DNA of 64,000 nucleotides from Plantago ovata (lineage: Eukaryota; Streptophyta; Magnoliopsida; Lamiales; Plantaginaceae), in contig CM051455.1 in the NCBI GenBank assembly GCA_028274465.1, positions 49,019,351 through 49,083,350 on the forward strand, read 5' to 3'. Positions within the stretch are counted from its first letter, which is position 1; every line of letters starts with the position of its first letter. Made by a program: the position numbers and the translations under genes. Positions 12,466 to 22,954 of this stretch are shown in pieces. Under the pieces are notes generated by a model that was given only the letters and a program-made list of their open reading frames with translations, made no database searches and was not told where the DNA came from.

Positions 12466-13606
12466 AAAAACACTCGGGTCCTAACGCTAGAAACGCCCTA
12501 AAATGATTATGAAATTCTAGTTTCATAAATTTGAATAAAAAGATAAATGTAGAACAAGAAATTATGAATATGTTTCCCACAGTTATAAGAGGGAAAGTTT
12601 CCGTTTGTTACTAAAATGGGACTTTCTATTATCAGGTCGCCTTCGTACCGACCTGAGAATAGGTCTCCACTAGATCGCTGTCACGTGTCACTTAATTTAA
12701 TCTTGACCCTTCTTTTTGGTTCAGAGCATTTTACATGTAATTTTCCGTATGATCTATTAAACATTACATTTTTTAATTAAATAAAATTCAGCAAATATAT
12801 AAGTTGACTACAACGCCCCTTTTTATATATATTCTTATATTGAATAAAATTATTTTCTGAAGTTAAAATTTTATATAATTACATTTAAAAAATCATATTA
12901 ATAAATTAAACTTCTAATTAATCAATCAATTCAATTAAATATAACAACTAAACCTATCGATATTCATCTAAGATATGAATATGAAGAACCCTAATTCCCT
13001 AATCCATTTTTCCCCAACTTTCACACCCCCTTCTTCATTGAATTGCGCACCTAATGTGTGATTAATAGAGCTCTGTGCTCTCTAATAATGTTAGGATATT
13101 AGTTTTGTTACGCAACAAGCAATTAACAACATGATGAGATGTTAAGAATAACTTTAAAGCTATCTACTACGTACTACTGCTACTTTCTAATTCATCGTCA
13201 ATTAATTATTCTAGGGGGTTATTAAACGTAGTAGCAATTTTACTAAACGTTGGAAATTTATTTGTAATTTACAGAATGACTCTTATTTTACAAGTATTAC
13301 AAATAAATTCCAAACTTACTAAATTCATACAAATTATCATAAACAATTGCAAGTATAATAAATTCATCAATTCTACTTTACCACAAACACTCCCTAAAAC
13401 AAATACACTCATAAATATAAATTATTAACATGAAATGATCACTTTAACAAAAAATGATCAAATGATACTTCCGAACTTCCAAAAATTGATAAATTTGATA
13501 CTAAATTCAAGTGTTCCAAAAATTAACATTTAAATTCAAACTCAAAAAAAAAACAAAAAAACAAAAAAAAAAAAAAAAAAAAAAATCGGGCATAGTGATT
13601 AAAAGC

Positions 13607-13793
13607 TGGGCTGCTTCTATTCAATAGAAGCAGCCTGCTGCTTCTAACTAGCAGCAGCCCAATGGGCTGCTGCTAGTGCTTCTAACTAGCAGCAGCCCAA
13701 TGGGCTGCTCCTAGTGAATAGAAGCAGCCTGATTGGGCTGCTGCTAGTTAGAAGCAGCCCAGCGGGCTGCTTCTATTCACTAGCAGCAGCCCC
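13607..13793. repeat. Cluster of nested GC-rich palindromes inside the MULE
   Basis: About 185 bp built from two modules, GGCTGCTTCTATT and TGGGCTGCTGCTAG, in both orientations. One palindrome has 13-base arms around a single C (GGCTGCTTCTATT / AATAGAAGCAGCC); another has 14-base arms around a single A (CTAGCAGCAGCCCA / TGGGCTGCTGCTAG). The composition stands out from the AT-rich surroundings. Confidence 0.85.
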
Positions 13794-13854
13794 TTTTGAA
13801 AGGCTCATTTTTTTTATTATTTTTTTAATTAAATTTTATTTAATTATGCACAAT

Positions 13855-13974
<120 letters not shown>

Positions 13975-14989
13975 AAAATGAAAAAATAGTAAAAACGAAT
14001 TTGTAAATTTGTAAATTTATAGATACTTTATTATAAATTTATAAAATTTTTTGGTAGATTTATAAATTTATAAATACTTTATTACAAATTTACAAATCAA
14101 GGTGTGAAATGAGTTTTATAAAGCCCCTAAATTTACAAGAGATTTATAAATTTATAGATACTTTATTACAAATTTACAAATCAAGGTGTGAAATGAGTTT
14201 GATGATATTTCTTGGTGTGTTCTTCAAATTGAATTGAAATATGTTTATTAGGTTATTGATTTAAGGGCTTGATTTATTTAAGGTGGAATTGTGATGATTT
14301 TAAAAGTATTAGGTTAATTTGTAAAACTATAAATTTATAGATACTTTATGTAATTTACAATAAATTTCCAACATTTAGTAAATTTATGTTCCTACGTTTA
14401 ATATTTGCCTACAATATTACATTTGGTAGGGGATGATGATCTGTTTCAAATCCATTAGTATGACCTAGTGTAAACTGATAATAGAATTAGAAGAGAACAT
14501 TTTCATGTAAAAAGAGGACAAACTATGGAATCCAACCGTTCGATCACGATTGAATTGGGGAAGAAGGGTTTAAGAATTTGGGGAAGAACATCTTGGTCTT
14601 ATTAGATGAATTTGATTTTGATTTTAATATAATGATAATTTTATAAAATTAGTTTTATCTTTTTAAAGATATATTAAAAAATGTAAATTTAATTAAAAAG
14701 TTATGGGGGTATGTATGTATATTCAAAATTTACTATTAAGAATAATTTATTTATAATTAAAATAATAACTCGTACCAATGCCACGTGGCATAGATGTAGT
14801 GAAGACCTATTCTTAGGTCAGTACAAAGACGACCTGAAAATAGAAAGCCCCTACTAAAATTAATATGGAATGAGGATCACATGGTCTACAAATAGATTAT
14901 AGACTTGTTACCTAAATATTTTTCGAATGATCTTTATTCCTCAAAAGTAGACAAAGATTACAACTATTAACTCTTCTGGAAAAATATTT

Positions 14990-15045
14990 CGTCATAATCC
15001 AATTTATGTACCTTATAAAAAGGGTGGCAAAGAAAACTATTTTCA
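14990..15045 (+). promoter_or_regulatory. Proximal promoter of DEFL gene 2
   Basis: CATAATCCAATTTATGTACC, then TATAAAAA (15,014-15,021), then GGTGGCAAAGAAAAC: the same block as before DEFL gene 1. The TATA box is about 100 bases from the ATG. Confidence 0.6.
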
Positions 15046-15116
15046 CTAATATTCTCTTGTGAATTTTCAGAGAAAGAACAATCGATCTGCATTCCATCAA
15101 CTTGTCATGTGTGTCA

Positions 15117-15535
15117 ATGGATAGAATCCAAATCTTTCACATATTGGCTCTTGCATTCATTTTATCATCAGGTAAAAATTAATAAATCTTTCCTCTCATG
15201 CTAAACAGTTCTTAATCATTTATAAATGTTTTGCGATCTTAACAAAATTGCATTTTCTCATTAATAAAATTTAAATTTATGATAGATAAACCATTTATAT
15301 TTGGCCCGGTGCAGATTTATTGATGGCTACTGATGAATCGATCATGTGCTATGCCGCGGTTCCTCGAATCGACTGTAGCCATGGGAATACTGTATGTGAC
15401 GATTATTGCAAAAAGAACTATGGGTCGTTCAACTTTGGGTATTGTGTCGCACCTATGGGGGCTCCGCCTGCTGTGCGAATATGCACGTGTCGGGTTTGTG
15501 GTCCCCCGGGAGTCCCCCCACTCCTTGAGGCTTAA
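15117..15535 (+). CDS. Defensin-like (DEFL) secreted cysteine-rich peptide 2
   Basis: Exons 15,117-15,171 and 15,315-15,535, GT-AG intron of 143 bases in phase 1, 91 residues. Signal peptide MDRIQIFHILALAFILSS. Cysteine spacing C-x8-C-x6-C-x3-C-x11-C-x12-C-x-C-x2-C, with SHGNTVC, DDYC, FGYC and ICTCRVC. It is a close paralogue of the 9.7-kb gene: same intron site, promoter block and 3' flank. Changes cluster in the loop between cysteines 4 and 5 and at the tail (GPPGVPPLLEA), as expected for a fast-evolving DEFL loop. No frame damage. Target or function cannot be assigned. Confidence 0.85.
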
Positions 15536-16204
15536 GCCAGTGACATGATATATTTACATATAACCGCCCACAATTGAGTTTCTATGGCCTCTGCCATAAG
15601 TAATAAGTAATAAAGATAATAAATTAATTATCTACAAAAAGAATAAAGTTCCACAAATGGTACAATTATAGTATTACTTTTGATTTGCATACGCTTCAGG
15701 TATCTGCGTAAGTACTTGAGCCAATGAATTTCATTTATAAAGGACAAGGTGAGAAAGCTTCTGAATCCTGTTTTTGCACGGGTTCGTTTTTTATTGTGAT
15801 GAAAATTTAACAAAATGCAAATGCAACAGGAATGAAATAAGAGAAATTTCTATGATGAATGAAACTCAAAAAAGAACTTAGAGGAATGATAAAACCTATA
15901 AAGAATGAGAAATCAAGTTCTTTACTAATCCACTAGTAATCTCACACTCCAAATTGACATTTTTCGTTCCTTATATGGTCTATATCCCATAAGAACCCAA
16001 ATACTGGAGAATTTTCCCATGACACTAATAACATCGGCATTACATTCAAGGTCACAAAATGAAATTGTGTATCCTAACAACTATTCATATTCTTAAGAGT
16101 TATATTTATGCCCCATAGTCAGGGTTGTCATTGCACAAGAAGAATATAATTCATCACATACTTAAAATGACAATGTCACCAAGAAGCCATATATATGAAT
16201 AGCA
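15536..16204 (+). other. 3' flank of DEFL gene 2
   Basis: The first 370 bases repeat the flank of DEFL gene 1 (GGCCTCTGCCATA, TTTGCATACGCTTCAGG). The rest has no recognisable gene. Confidence 0.5.
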
Positions 16205-16363
16205 CTAAGGAGTTATCAGGTGGTGCAGTGGAAGAAAGTTGGAGTGGTGAAGTAGAGGTGCACGGCTCAATCCCTGACGGAGACATAGGTTGGTTTAGGT
16301 GTGCAGATATAAGGTGGTATAGGAGTGTATAGGGGAATTGTAATAGTTGTCGTTAAAAAAAAA
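16205..16363 (+). mobile_element. SINE-like repeat
   Basis: Starts near GGAGTTATCAGGTGGTGCAG, has a degenerate B-box-like GGTGCACGGCTCAATCCC, then GGAGACATAGGTTGG and AAGGTGGTATAGG, and ends in an A run (16,355-16,363). It shares the last two motifs with the opposite-strand copy at 16,536. tRNA derivation is inference from the B-box-like block. Confidence 0.4.
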
Positions 16364-16535
16364 TAACTCAGAGTAACATGTATTCTGATTTTCCAAAACT
16401 TTGATACAAGTACAATACAAGCATGTAAATGATATGTGGACATGAGAAAAAAAATTGACCAATAAGAATAGAAAAATTTGCAAGGTGTCACACATATGAT
16501 ATGGGTTAAGGAGCAAGTTTAAAATCTTTCTACTT

Positions 16536-16725
16536 TTTTTTTTATTAATTTGTTTTCATTGTTCAAACAGTCAAATCTAGCTCTACTTTACTCTTACTCC
16601 TACACTACTACTTTACCACCTTATAACTCAAAATACGCCGCCTATACCACCTTATGTCTCCATTGGAGTTCGAACCCCAACCTCTAATGTGCATATAACA
16701 TAGACAATGAGCTAAAATGGTATTT
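16536..16725 (-). mobile_element. SINE-like repeat, opposite orientation
   Basis: On the minus strand it reads TAGCTCATTGTCTATG (A-box-like), then GGTTGGGGTTCGAACTCC (good B box), GGAGACATAAGGTGGTATAG, and ends in an A run (the plus-strand T run at 16,536-16,543). It is in inverted orientation to the neighbour at 16,205. Confidence 0.45.
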
Positions 16726-16844
16726 CAAACATTTTCTTTATAGAAAAACTGCTTTAATGCTCTTTACTCCTCAAAATCATACAAAATTTACAACTATTAA
16801 TTACCTTTGGAAAAGCATTTGGTCATAATCCAATTCATGTACTT

Positions 16845-17326
16845 TATAAAAGGGTCACAAAATTTACTCATCTCTTGTGAATTTCCAAAGAAAGAATGAT
16901 CAATCTACATTCTATCGGCTTGTCTGTGTGTCAATGGCTAGAATCCAAACCTTTCACATATAGGCTCTTGTCGTCATTTTATGATCAGGTTAAAATTAAT
17001 AAACCTTTTCCTCTCATACTAAATAGTTCTTAAAGATGTATAAATGTTTTGACATCTTTAACACGGTTGCATTTTGTCATCAATAAAATTTATGTTAGTT
17101 AAATAAACCATTCATATTTGGTTCGGTGCAGAATTGTTGATGGCTTGTGCTTTATTGGTCGGGTTTATGTATCGGTTCCTAGAATCGACTGTAGCCATGG
17201 GAATCGAGCATGATTCGATTATTACACATAAACCCATCCCGAGACCGAGCTGTTTAACTATGGGTATTGTGTCATACCTACAGGGCTCCACCTAGCGTGC
17301 ACATATGTCAATGTCGGATTTGTGAG
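16845..17326 (+). pseudogene. Defensin-like gene 3, pseudogene
   Basis: TATAAAAG at 16,845-16,852 and an ATG at 16,934 match the functional copies. Exon 1 reads MARIQTFHI and then meets an in-frame TAG where the others have TTG. Exon 2 (from about 17,132) keeps GTTCCTAGAATCGACTGTAG and GGGTATTGTGTCATACCTAC but has several indels that move the cysteines out of frame. Upstream and downstream blocks of the duplicated unit are preserved, so this is a decayed tandem copy rather than a fragment. Confidence 0.8.
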
Positions 17327-19556
17327 TAAAGACTCTGTTTAGATATATTTACATGTAACAAGTACTTGAGGAAAGGAATTTCATTTATGATTCACAAGGT
17401 GGGAAAGCCTCTGATTCAAATTTTTACACCGGGTTCATATTTGGCTGTGGTGAAAATTGAACAAAATGCAAATGCAACAAAAGTGAAATGGGAGAAATTT
17501 CTATAATGAATGAAATCCAAAAGAGAGAACTAAAAGGAATGATAAAACTTATAAAGTCCTCATCAGTATCCTAAGAAAGAATAAGAAATCGAGTTCTTTA
17601 TTAATCCACCAGTAATTTCACACTGCATAGTGCATATCGACTTTTTTCGTTCTTTATATGTTCTTATTCTTTTCGTTTCAACAACTATTCTTATTCTTAA
17701 AGAGTTATTTATGCTCCATAGCCAGGGTTGTCTTTGCACAAGAAACATAATGTATCACATACTTGAAACGACAATGTGACCAAGAAGCTCATATAAGAAT
17801 AGCTAGAGTACTAGTAATTTATTCTAATTTCCAAAACTCTCATACAAGCATGTAAATTATTTACCGTTTCATTCAGAGTTTTGCAAGAGAAACTAGTAGT
17901 CTACCTGACCTGAAATATCAACAAGAAAAAGCATTATCGGATGAAATACAGTGATTTGTCCAATAATCTATTATTTTAGCAATTCCAGGAGAGTATAAAA
18001 AATTTACCATATCTATAAGTACATTCATGTGTAGTAAAATGCCACAGGTAACATTTTCTGTACATGATATTCAATAATAATATCATAACATTTCATTTAA
18101 GGCCATAATATCATAATCCATATTAAAATTATATGATCATGATATTCAATATAACAATCTACAAACGATTCACTGCCAATCTATTGTGCACACAAAGCAG
18201 AATAACATACATAGGTACGAGGAAAAATAACATTAACTGTGAGAAAAAACATGGAATTATTTTGATGAATAAAACGATCGTGCTTTGAAGTATTAATGCG
18301 TAGAATCGTCCTAGCCACACTACTGGTGTTTTAAATTTGAGTTGCTTTGGCAACAGAGACATAATTGTTGTTGGTCCTATGACTTTGTTAGGAAGTGAAC
18401 TGTAATTCAATTATCCATAAAATTTCATGTATTCGTACTCAGTTTCCTGTCAGCATAAAAGTCAGAAATACTGAAAAAATTTCCAGGACAGGTAAAAATT
18501 AAACATAAATAAAAATAAAGAACTGTGAGACACATAAGCCATGTATGATCAAGATTTCTTTCTGGCATTACGACTTTCACCCTCTGATGTTAGATCATTA
18601 TAAAAGCAACAGAAAACTGCACTTTGGATAAATACCCGCAATCCATAGCATATTGCAGCAGTAATAGTAGAAAGTTAGATCAATAAGCTATATGAAGAAA
18701 TTAAGGATAGCTTTTCACATGCTGGATTCAAACTTGTTCATGCCAGAATGTTACCCCTGTTTGCATTTTACCATGAGAAACCGATATTCTGCTTGAGATC
18801 CTGAAGAGACATAAATAAGCATTATGTAAATTAAACACTCGACTTAATTAATATGCTTCTTTTAATTAATCTGGTAGTTCAGTTCAAGGCTTATTTGCTT
18901 GATCAATTTCAAGCAATTCTTTTTTACATTCAATTGACTAAATTACTTGATAAATGTGTCATGTCTTCCAAACCAGCAACTACAATCTTTATGCTCCAGA
19001 ACATAACAATAAACACAATATTTAAATCCATATAATTGTCACTAATCTCTTATCCTCGAAGGAACGCCTACTAATGTATAACTTGTGTTGTGCTAAATAT
19101 ATAAACACTCACCTACTCAAGGCAAGCCAAAAGATAGAAACAGTTATAAACACTCAAGTTACAAGCCAAAAGATAGAAACAGTTTCTCAAGGATTCAGGA
19201 AAATTTATTTGTAAGGTCTGGGTGCCCCAGTTCATTTGGATTAATTCGACCAGTGGTTCATAACCATTGTACCTTTACTGACCTCTTGCTCAGATAGAAA
19301 CAATCTACCATCCATCCATTCATTCAATGCCTCCTCACCCCCATACTTTGTTCTGGAAGCAACACGACTCAAATAGCAAATCTAAAGATGTTAAGGACAT
19401 TTTTGGTTGAGTAATCAAGAATGATCTAATTGAACATTCAGTAAGTTACTATCATAAGATGATCCAAGCAGAGTGCTAATTTTTTCAAACAAAGTTTGAA
19501 AGTAGGGATGAGTGTATAATTGGGTCTTATAATAATGATTTTTGAATGTTGGCTCT
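17327..19556. other. Intergenic, with a segment repeated near 27 kb
   Basis: 17,340-17,760 continues the DEFL 3' flank. From about 18,420 to 19,020 the sequence resembles 27,100-27,850; for example ACTTTCACCCTCTGATGTTA and GAAACCRATATTCTGCTTGAG occur in both. No supported coding region is visible. Confidence 0.5.
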
Positions 19557-19945
19557 AAGACCATCTCCAACCATGAGATATAAAACCACCAATGACACTA
19601 TTTTATCATAAGACTATAAGACGCAAGTATCTCTTCACCTCCAACCATAAGACTTCAAAACACATTTTTTTATTCTTTCTTTTTTCATTAACAAACAAGT
19701 AACCAACAAATAAAGTGGAAAGTGGAAATAAAGAGAAAAAGAAAAACATAATAATAAAAAATTACATAAAACCCCATTAGACCATCTCCAACCATGAGTC
19801 TTATGAGAGTCTTATCTTATGTATAAGACTTACATAAGACCCATGATTAGAGATGTGAAATGTTGGGTCTTATCATTTTATGTATAAGATAAGTCTTCCC
19901 AGTCTTCCCACATAAGACCCATCTAATGAGGTCTTATGCAATATT
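19557..19945. repeat. Cluster of decayed MITE sequence with GACCATCTCCAACC ends
   Basis: GACCATCTCCAACCATGAG occurs at about 19,560 and 19,785. After the second, CATCTCCAACCATGAGTCTT is followed by its inverted counterpart AAGACCCATGATTAGAGATG. TTA/TAA next to the ends would suit a Harbinger-type MITE. Exact ends were not resolved. Confidence 0.4.
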
Positions 19946-20047
19946 TTATTATTATTTTTTTCTTTTTTCCTTTTTCTTTTTATGTTCACATTGTTTGTTT
20001 CTTGAGGTTTTGTATTTTATGAATAAAAATTTATTTATTCATAATTA

Positions 20048-20093
20048 CCATGTCTCAGAGCAGTGATTCACCATGTCTCAGAGCAGTGATTCA
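20048..20093 (+). repeat. Perfect 23-bp tandem duplication over a start codon
   Basis: CCATGTCTCAGAGCAGTGAT plus TCA occurs twice in a row (20,048-20,070 and 20,071-20,093), repeating the ATG and first codons of the Myb-derived fragment. Confidence 0.9.
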
Positions 20094-20338
20094 CCGCGTC
20101 CGCCGCCGTCACCAGTGGCGCCAGAGAGGAGATCATACTGTTCGGCGTCAGGCTGCGAGTCGATCCTATGAGGAAGAGTGTTAGTATGAACAACCTCTCC
20201 GAATACGCTCCAGTTAACAACAACATAGTTGTCAACGACTTGCTTAAGGCGGATGAAGGTGTCGCCTCCGCCAACGACGCTTTCTTCAGCAGTCCTCAAA
20301 CGGCATTCGCGAGCGCAAGCGAGGAGTTCCATGGACAG
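20050..20338 (+). pseudogene. 5' fragment of a Myb-related (MYB1R1/KUA1-type) transcription factor gene
   Basis: Three frames together give the start of a one-repeat Myb protein. It begins MSQSSDSPRPPPSPVAPE, then shifts to EEIILFGVRLRVDPMRKS with VSMNNLSEY, the conserved N-terminal block of the SHAQKYF-class Myb-related family, then VASANDAF, and in another frame IRERKRGVPWT, the entry to the Myb domain. It stops at CCATGGACAG and MATE transporter sequence follows at once. The SHAQKYF repeat itself is absent. Two frameshifts make it non-functional. The break lies where an exon end would be plausible (AG before the missing GT). Confidence 0.75.
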
Positions 20339-21824
20339 ATCTTAGATGGGGTATGATACTGGAAGAGATGAAGAAGGTGGTTTATTTGGCAGGTCCAATG
20401 GTAGCTGTCACTTTATCACACCATCTGATTCAAGTCACATCTCTGATGATGGTTGGTCATTTGGGAAAAAGTTTGTATCTTTCAAGTACAGCCTTGGCAA
20501 TCTCTATTGCTGGTGTTTCTTGTTTCAGTGTACTTATGAGCATGGCAAGTGCATTAGAAACTCTAAGTGGACAAGCATATGGCGCTGAACAATACAAAAA
20601 GATAGGAAATCAGACTTACACCTGTGTTTTCTGTTTGCTCATTGCTTGTATTCCTCTGTCAGTCCTGTGGATATATATGCGAAACGTACTCGTACTCCAC
20701 CAGGATCCTGAGATTTCACACGAGGCTGGGAAATTCTTGATTTGGCTTATACCTGCACTCTTTGGTTATGCAACACTTCAGCCACTGATTCAGTATTATC
20801 AAATGCAAAGCTTGATCCTTCCGATGCTCATAAGCTCCTGCATTACTCTATGTTTCCACATGCCGGTATGCTGGTTGCTCGTTTTTAAGTCAGGCTTGCA
20901 GAATCTTGGTGGTGCAGTTGCTATGGGTCTTTCAATGTGGTTAAATGTGACTATCCTCAGTTTATATATGAAATATTCCTCTGCCTGCACAAAAACTCGA
21001 GCCCCGTTGTCAATGAAGATATTTGAAGGAATCAAGGGATTTTTTTCGCTTAGCAATTCCTTCTGCTGTAATGACATGTCTTGAATGGTGGTCGTTCTAA
21101 CTGCTTGTCTTCTTGTCCGGGATTCTGCCTAATCCACAGCTTGAGACTTCAGTGCTATCGGTCTGCTCAAACACGATTGCCACGCTTTATGCAATACCCT
21201 ATATGGATTGTCTGCTGCAGCAAGTACTAGAATCTCGAACGAGTTGGGAGCAGGAAAACCAGAAAGAGCTGGTTTAGTTGTCATTGTTGTAATGCTCCTA
21301 GCAGTTTTGGATGGAGTAGTTGTGGGCACGAGCCTGTTTGCTAGCCGTAATGTTTTTGGTTATGTTTTCAGTGATGTGAAGGAAGTTGTGGACTATGTAA
21401 AAAACATGGCTCCACTTGTCTGTCTGTCTGTCACGGTTGATGGTATCCAAGGAGCACTTTCAGGTGTTGCTCGGGGCTGTGGATGGCAGGATATTGGCGC
21501 GTATGTCAATCTTGCAGCGTACCTATTTGGCATCCCTATTTCTGCAGTGCTATGTTTCAGGTTCGGTCTAAGAGGGAAAGGTCTCTGAATTGGAATACTG
21601 TCGGGAGCCACATTGCAGGCGGTTATGCTTGCTGTAATAACTAGTTGCACAAACTGGAACAAACAGGCAGCTAAGGCAGGGGAGAAGTTATTTGAGTAGA
21701 ACTCTTCATGTGATGCCAGCGTTGCTTGATTAGGCTATTAATGGATTTGTATTGTTCAAAGTTCAGACGATACTCAGATGCTCTACTGATTGACTCATGC
21801 TATTTAAATTTGAAAAAAAAAAAA
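20339..21824 (+). pseudogene. Processed pseudogene of a DTX/MATE efflux transporter
   Basis: It encodes most of a MATE antiporter without introns: EEMKKVVYLAGPMVAVTLSH, SLMMVGHLG, ASALETLSGQAYGAEQYKK, later LSAAASTRISNELGAG and SGVARGCGWQDIGAYVN, to a stop at 21,698. Plant genes of this clade normally have several introns, and a 12-base A run follows 115 bases after the stop (21,813-21,824), so this is a retrocopy. Damage: an extra T in the T run near 21,040-21,046 shifts the frame; TAA at 21,098 replaces a likely Glu codon; TGA at 21,586 replaces a likely Trp codon. The 5' end is joined to a Myb gene fragment. Confidence 0.88.
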
Positions 21825-22047
21825 TAGTTGGATTTATATCCATTTATATTTCTCCAACTCTCCCATTAAATTCGTCTAAGACATATTAAGCCATATACAT
21901 TAGGCACCTTATAGACTGGCATATATTGACATTTCGTAACTTATAAAAGGCTGGCAAAGAACGCTCTGCATTCTATGATCACTCATATTCTCCTGTGAAT
22001 TTTCAGACTAAGAACGCTCTGCATTCTATCAGCTTGTCTGTGTGTCA
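21825..22047 (+). other. Promoter remnant of DEFL copy 4
   Basis: CTTATAAAAGGCTGGCAAAG near 21,940 matches the TATA region of the other DEFL copies, and AACGCTCTGCATTCTAT occurs twice. Confidence 0.45.
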
Positions 22048-22453
22048 ATGGCTAGAATCAGATCTTACACATATTGACACTTGCACTCATTTCATTATCA
22101 GGTAAAAAGTAAACCTTTTCCTCTTATTACTAATCAGTGCTTAAAGACATGTTTTGAGATCATAACACAGTTAATTGCATTTTCTCATCACTAAAATTCT
22201 GCAAGGTAAATGAACCATTCATATTTGGTTTTGATGCAGTTGTGATGATGGCTCGTGCGGATCCAGCCAAATGCCACGTAAGGCATCCTGGAATCACATG
22301 TGGGGATCGGGATCAGGTGTGCTACAATTTTTGTGTACAGAAGTATGGGTGCTATATAAGGAGAATGTGCCGTGCCTAAAGGGACTCCGTATGCTAAGCT
22401 TATATGCGATGCGAGACTTGTCCTCCTTAATTCCCAGCTGCTCGAGCCAGTGA
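22048..22453 (+). pseudogene. Defensin-like gene 4, pseudogene
   Basis: Exon 1 starts ATGGCTAGAATC at 22,048, but one C is missing compared with ATCCAGATC in gene 1. The frame therefore changes to an early TGA. The donor at 22,102 and acceptor at 22,239 are preserved. Exon 2 still holds a run of cysteines (CHVRHPGITCGDRDQVC, then NFCVQKYG) in one frame before a TAA, so it diverged from genes 1 and 2 before dying. Confidence 0.75.
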
Positions 22454-22738
22454 CAAGATATATTTTCATGTAACCACAATTGATATTCTCTGTCACAACT
22501 CCACAAGTGTAAAGCTATCAATTAATTATCTACAAAAGAATAAAGTTTCGCAAATGGAACAGATCCTATTACATAAACTAGCAAAGTAGTGCACACAATA
22601 CCCAACGTGTATATACTAAGACGCACACGCTTTTTAATGTTTCGGTACACCTGAGTTTATAGAGTGGTAAATCAAATAGAAAGACAAATGTTTAGCTTCT
22701 TGTTATACCCAAACTATAAAATTTTGCATCAGTTACAA
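22454..22738 (+). other. 3' flank of DEFL copy 4, no gene seen
   Basis: CATGTAACCACAATTGATAT echoes the flank of genes 1 and 2; nothing else is recognised. Confidence 0.4.
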
Positions 22739-22941
22739 CTCCCTCTGTTCCAAACTAAACTTCCTAAGGTTGATTTTTTTTCGAACTTTGACAGCAAATT
22801 ATTTCTATTATATTCGAAAAATATACTTGATTTTTCTTTCATAATATAATTTTATTATATTTTTTAATTGTGTAATGTAGAAGTAATTTGAGTTCGAAAA
22901 AAAAGTTAACCTCAAAAAGCTTAGTTTGGAATAAAGAGGAG
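22739..22941. mobile_element. Stowaway-like MITE
   Basis: The left end CTCCCTCTGTTCCAAACTAA pairs with the right end, whose reverse complement is CTCCTCTTTATTCCAAACTA. TA follows the right end; the left duplication is mutated to AA. Confidence 0.6.
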
Positions 22942-22954
22942 TAGTTACTTTTGA

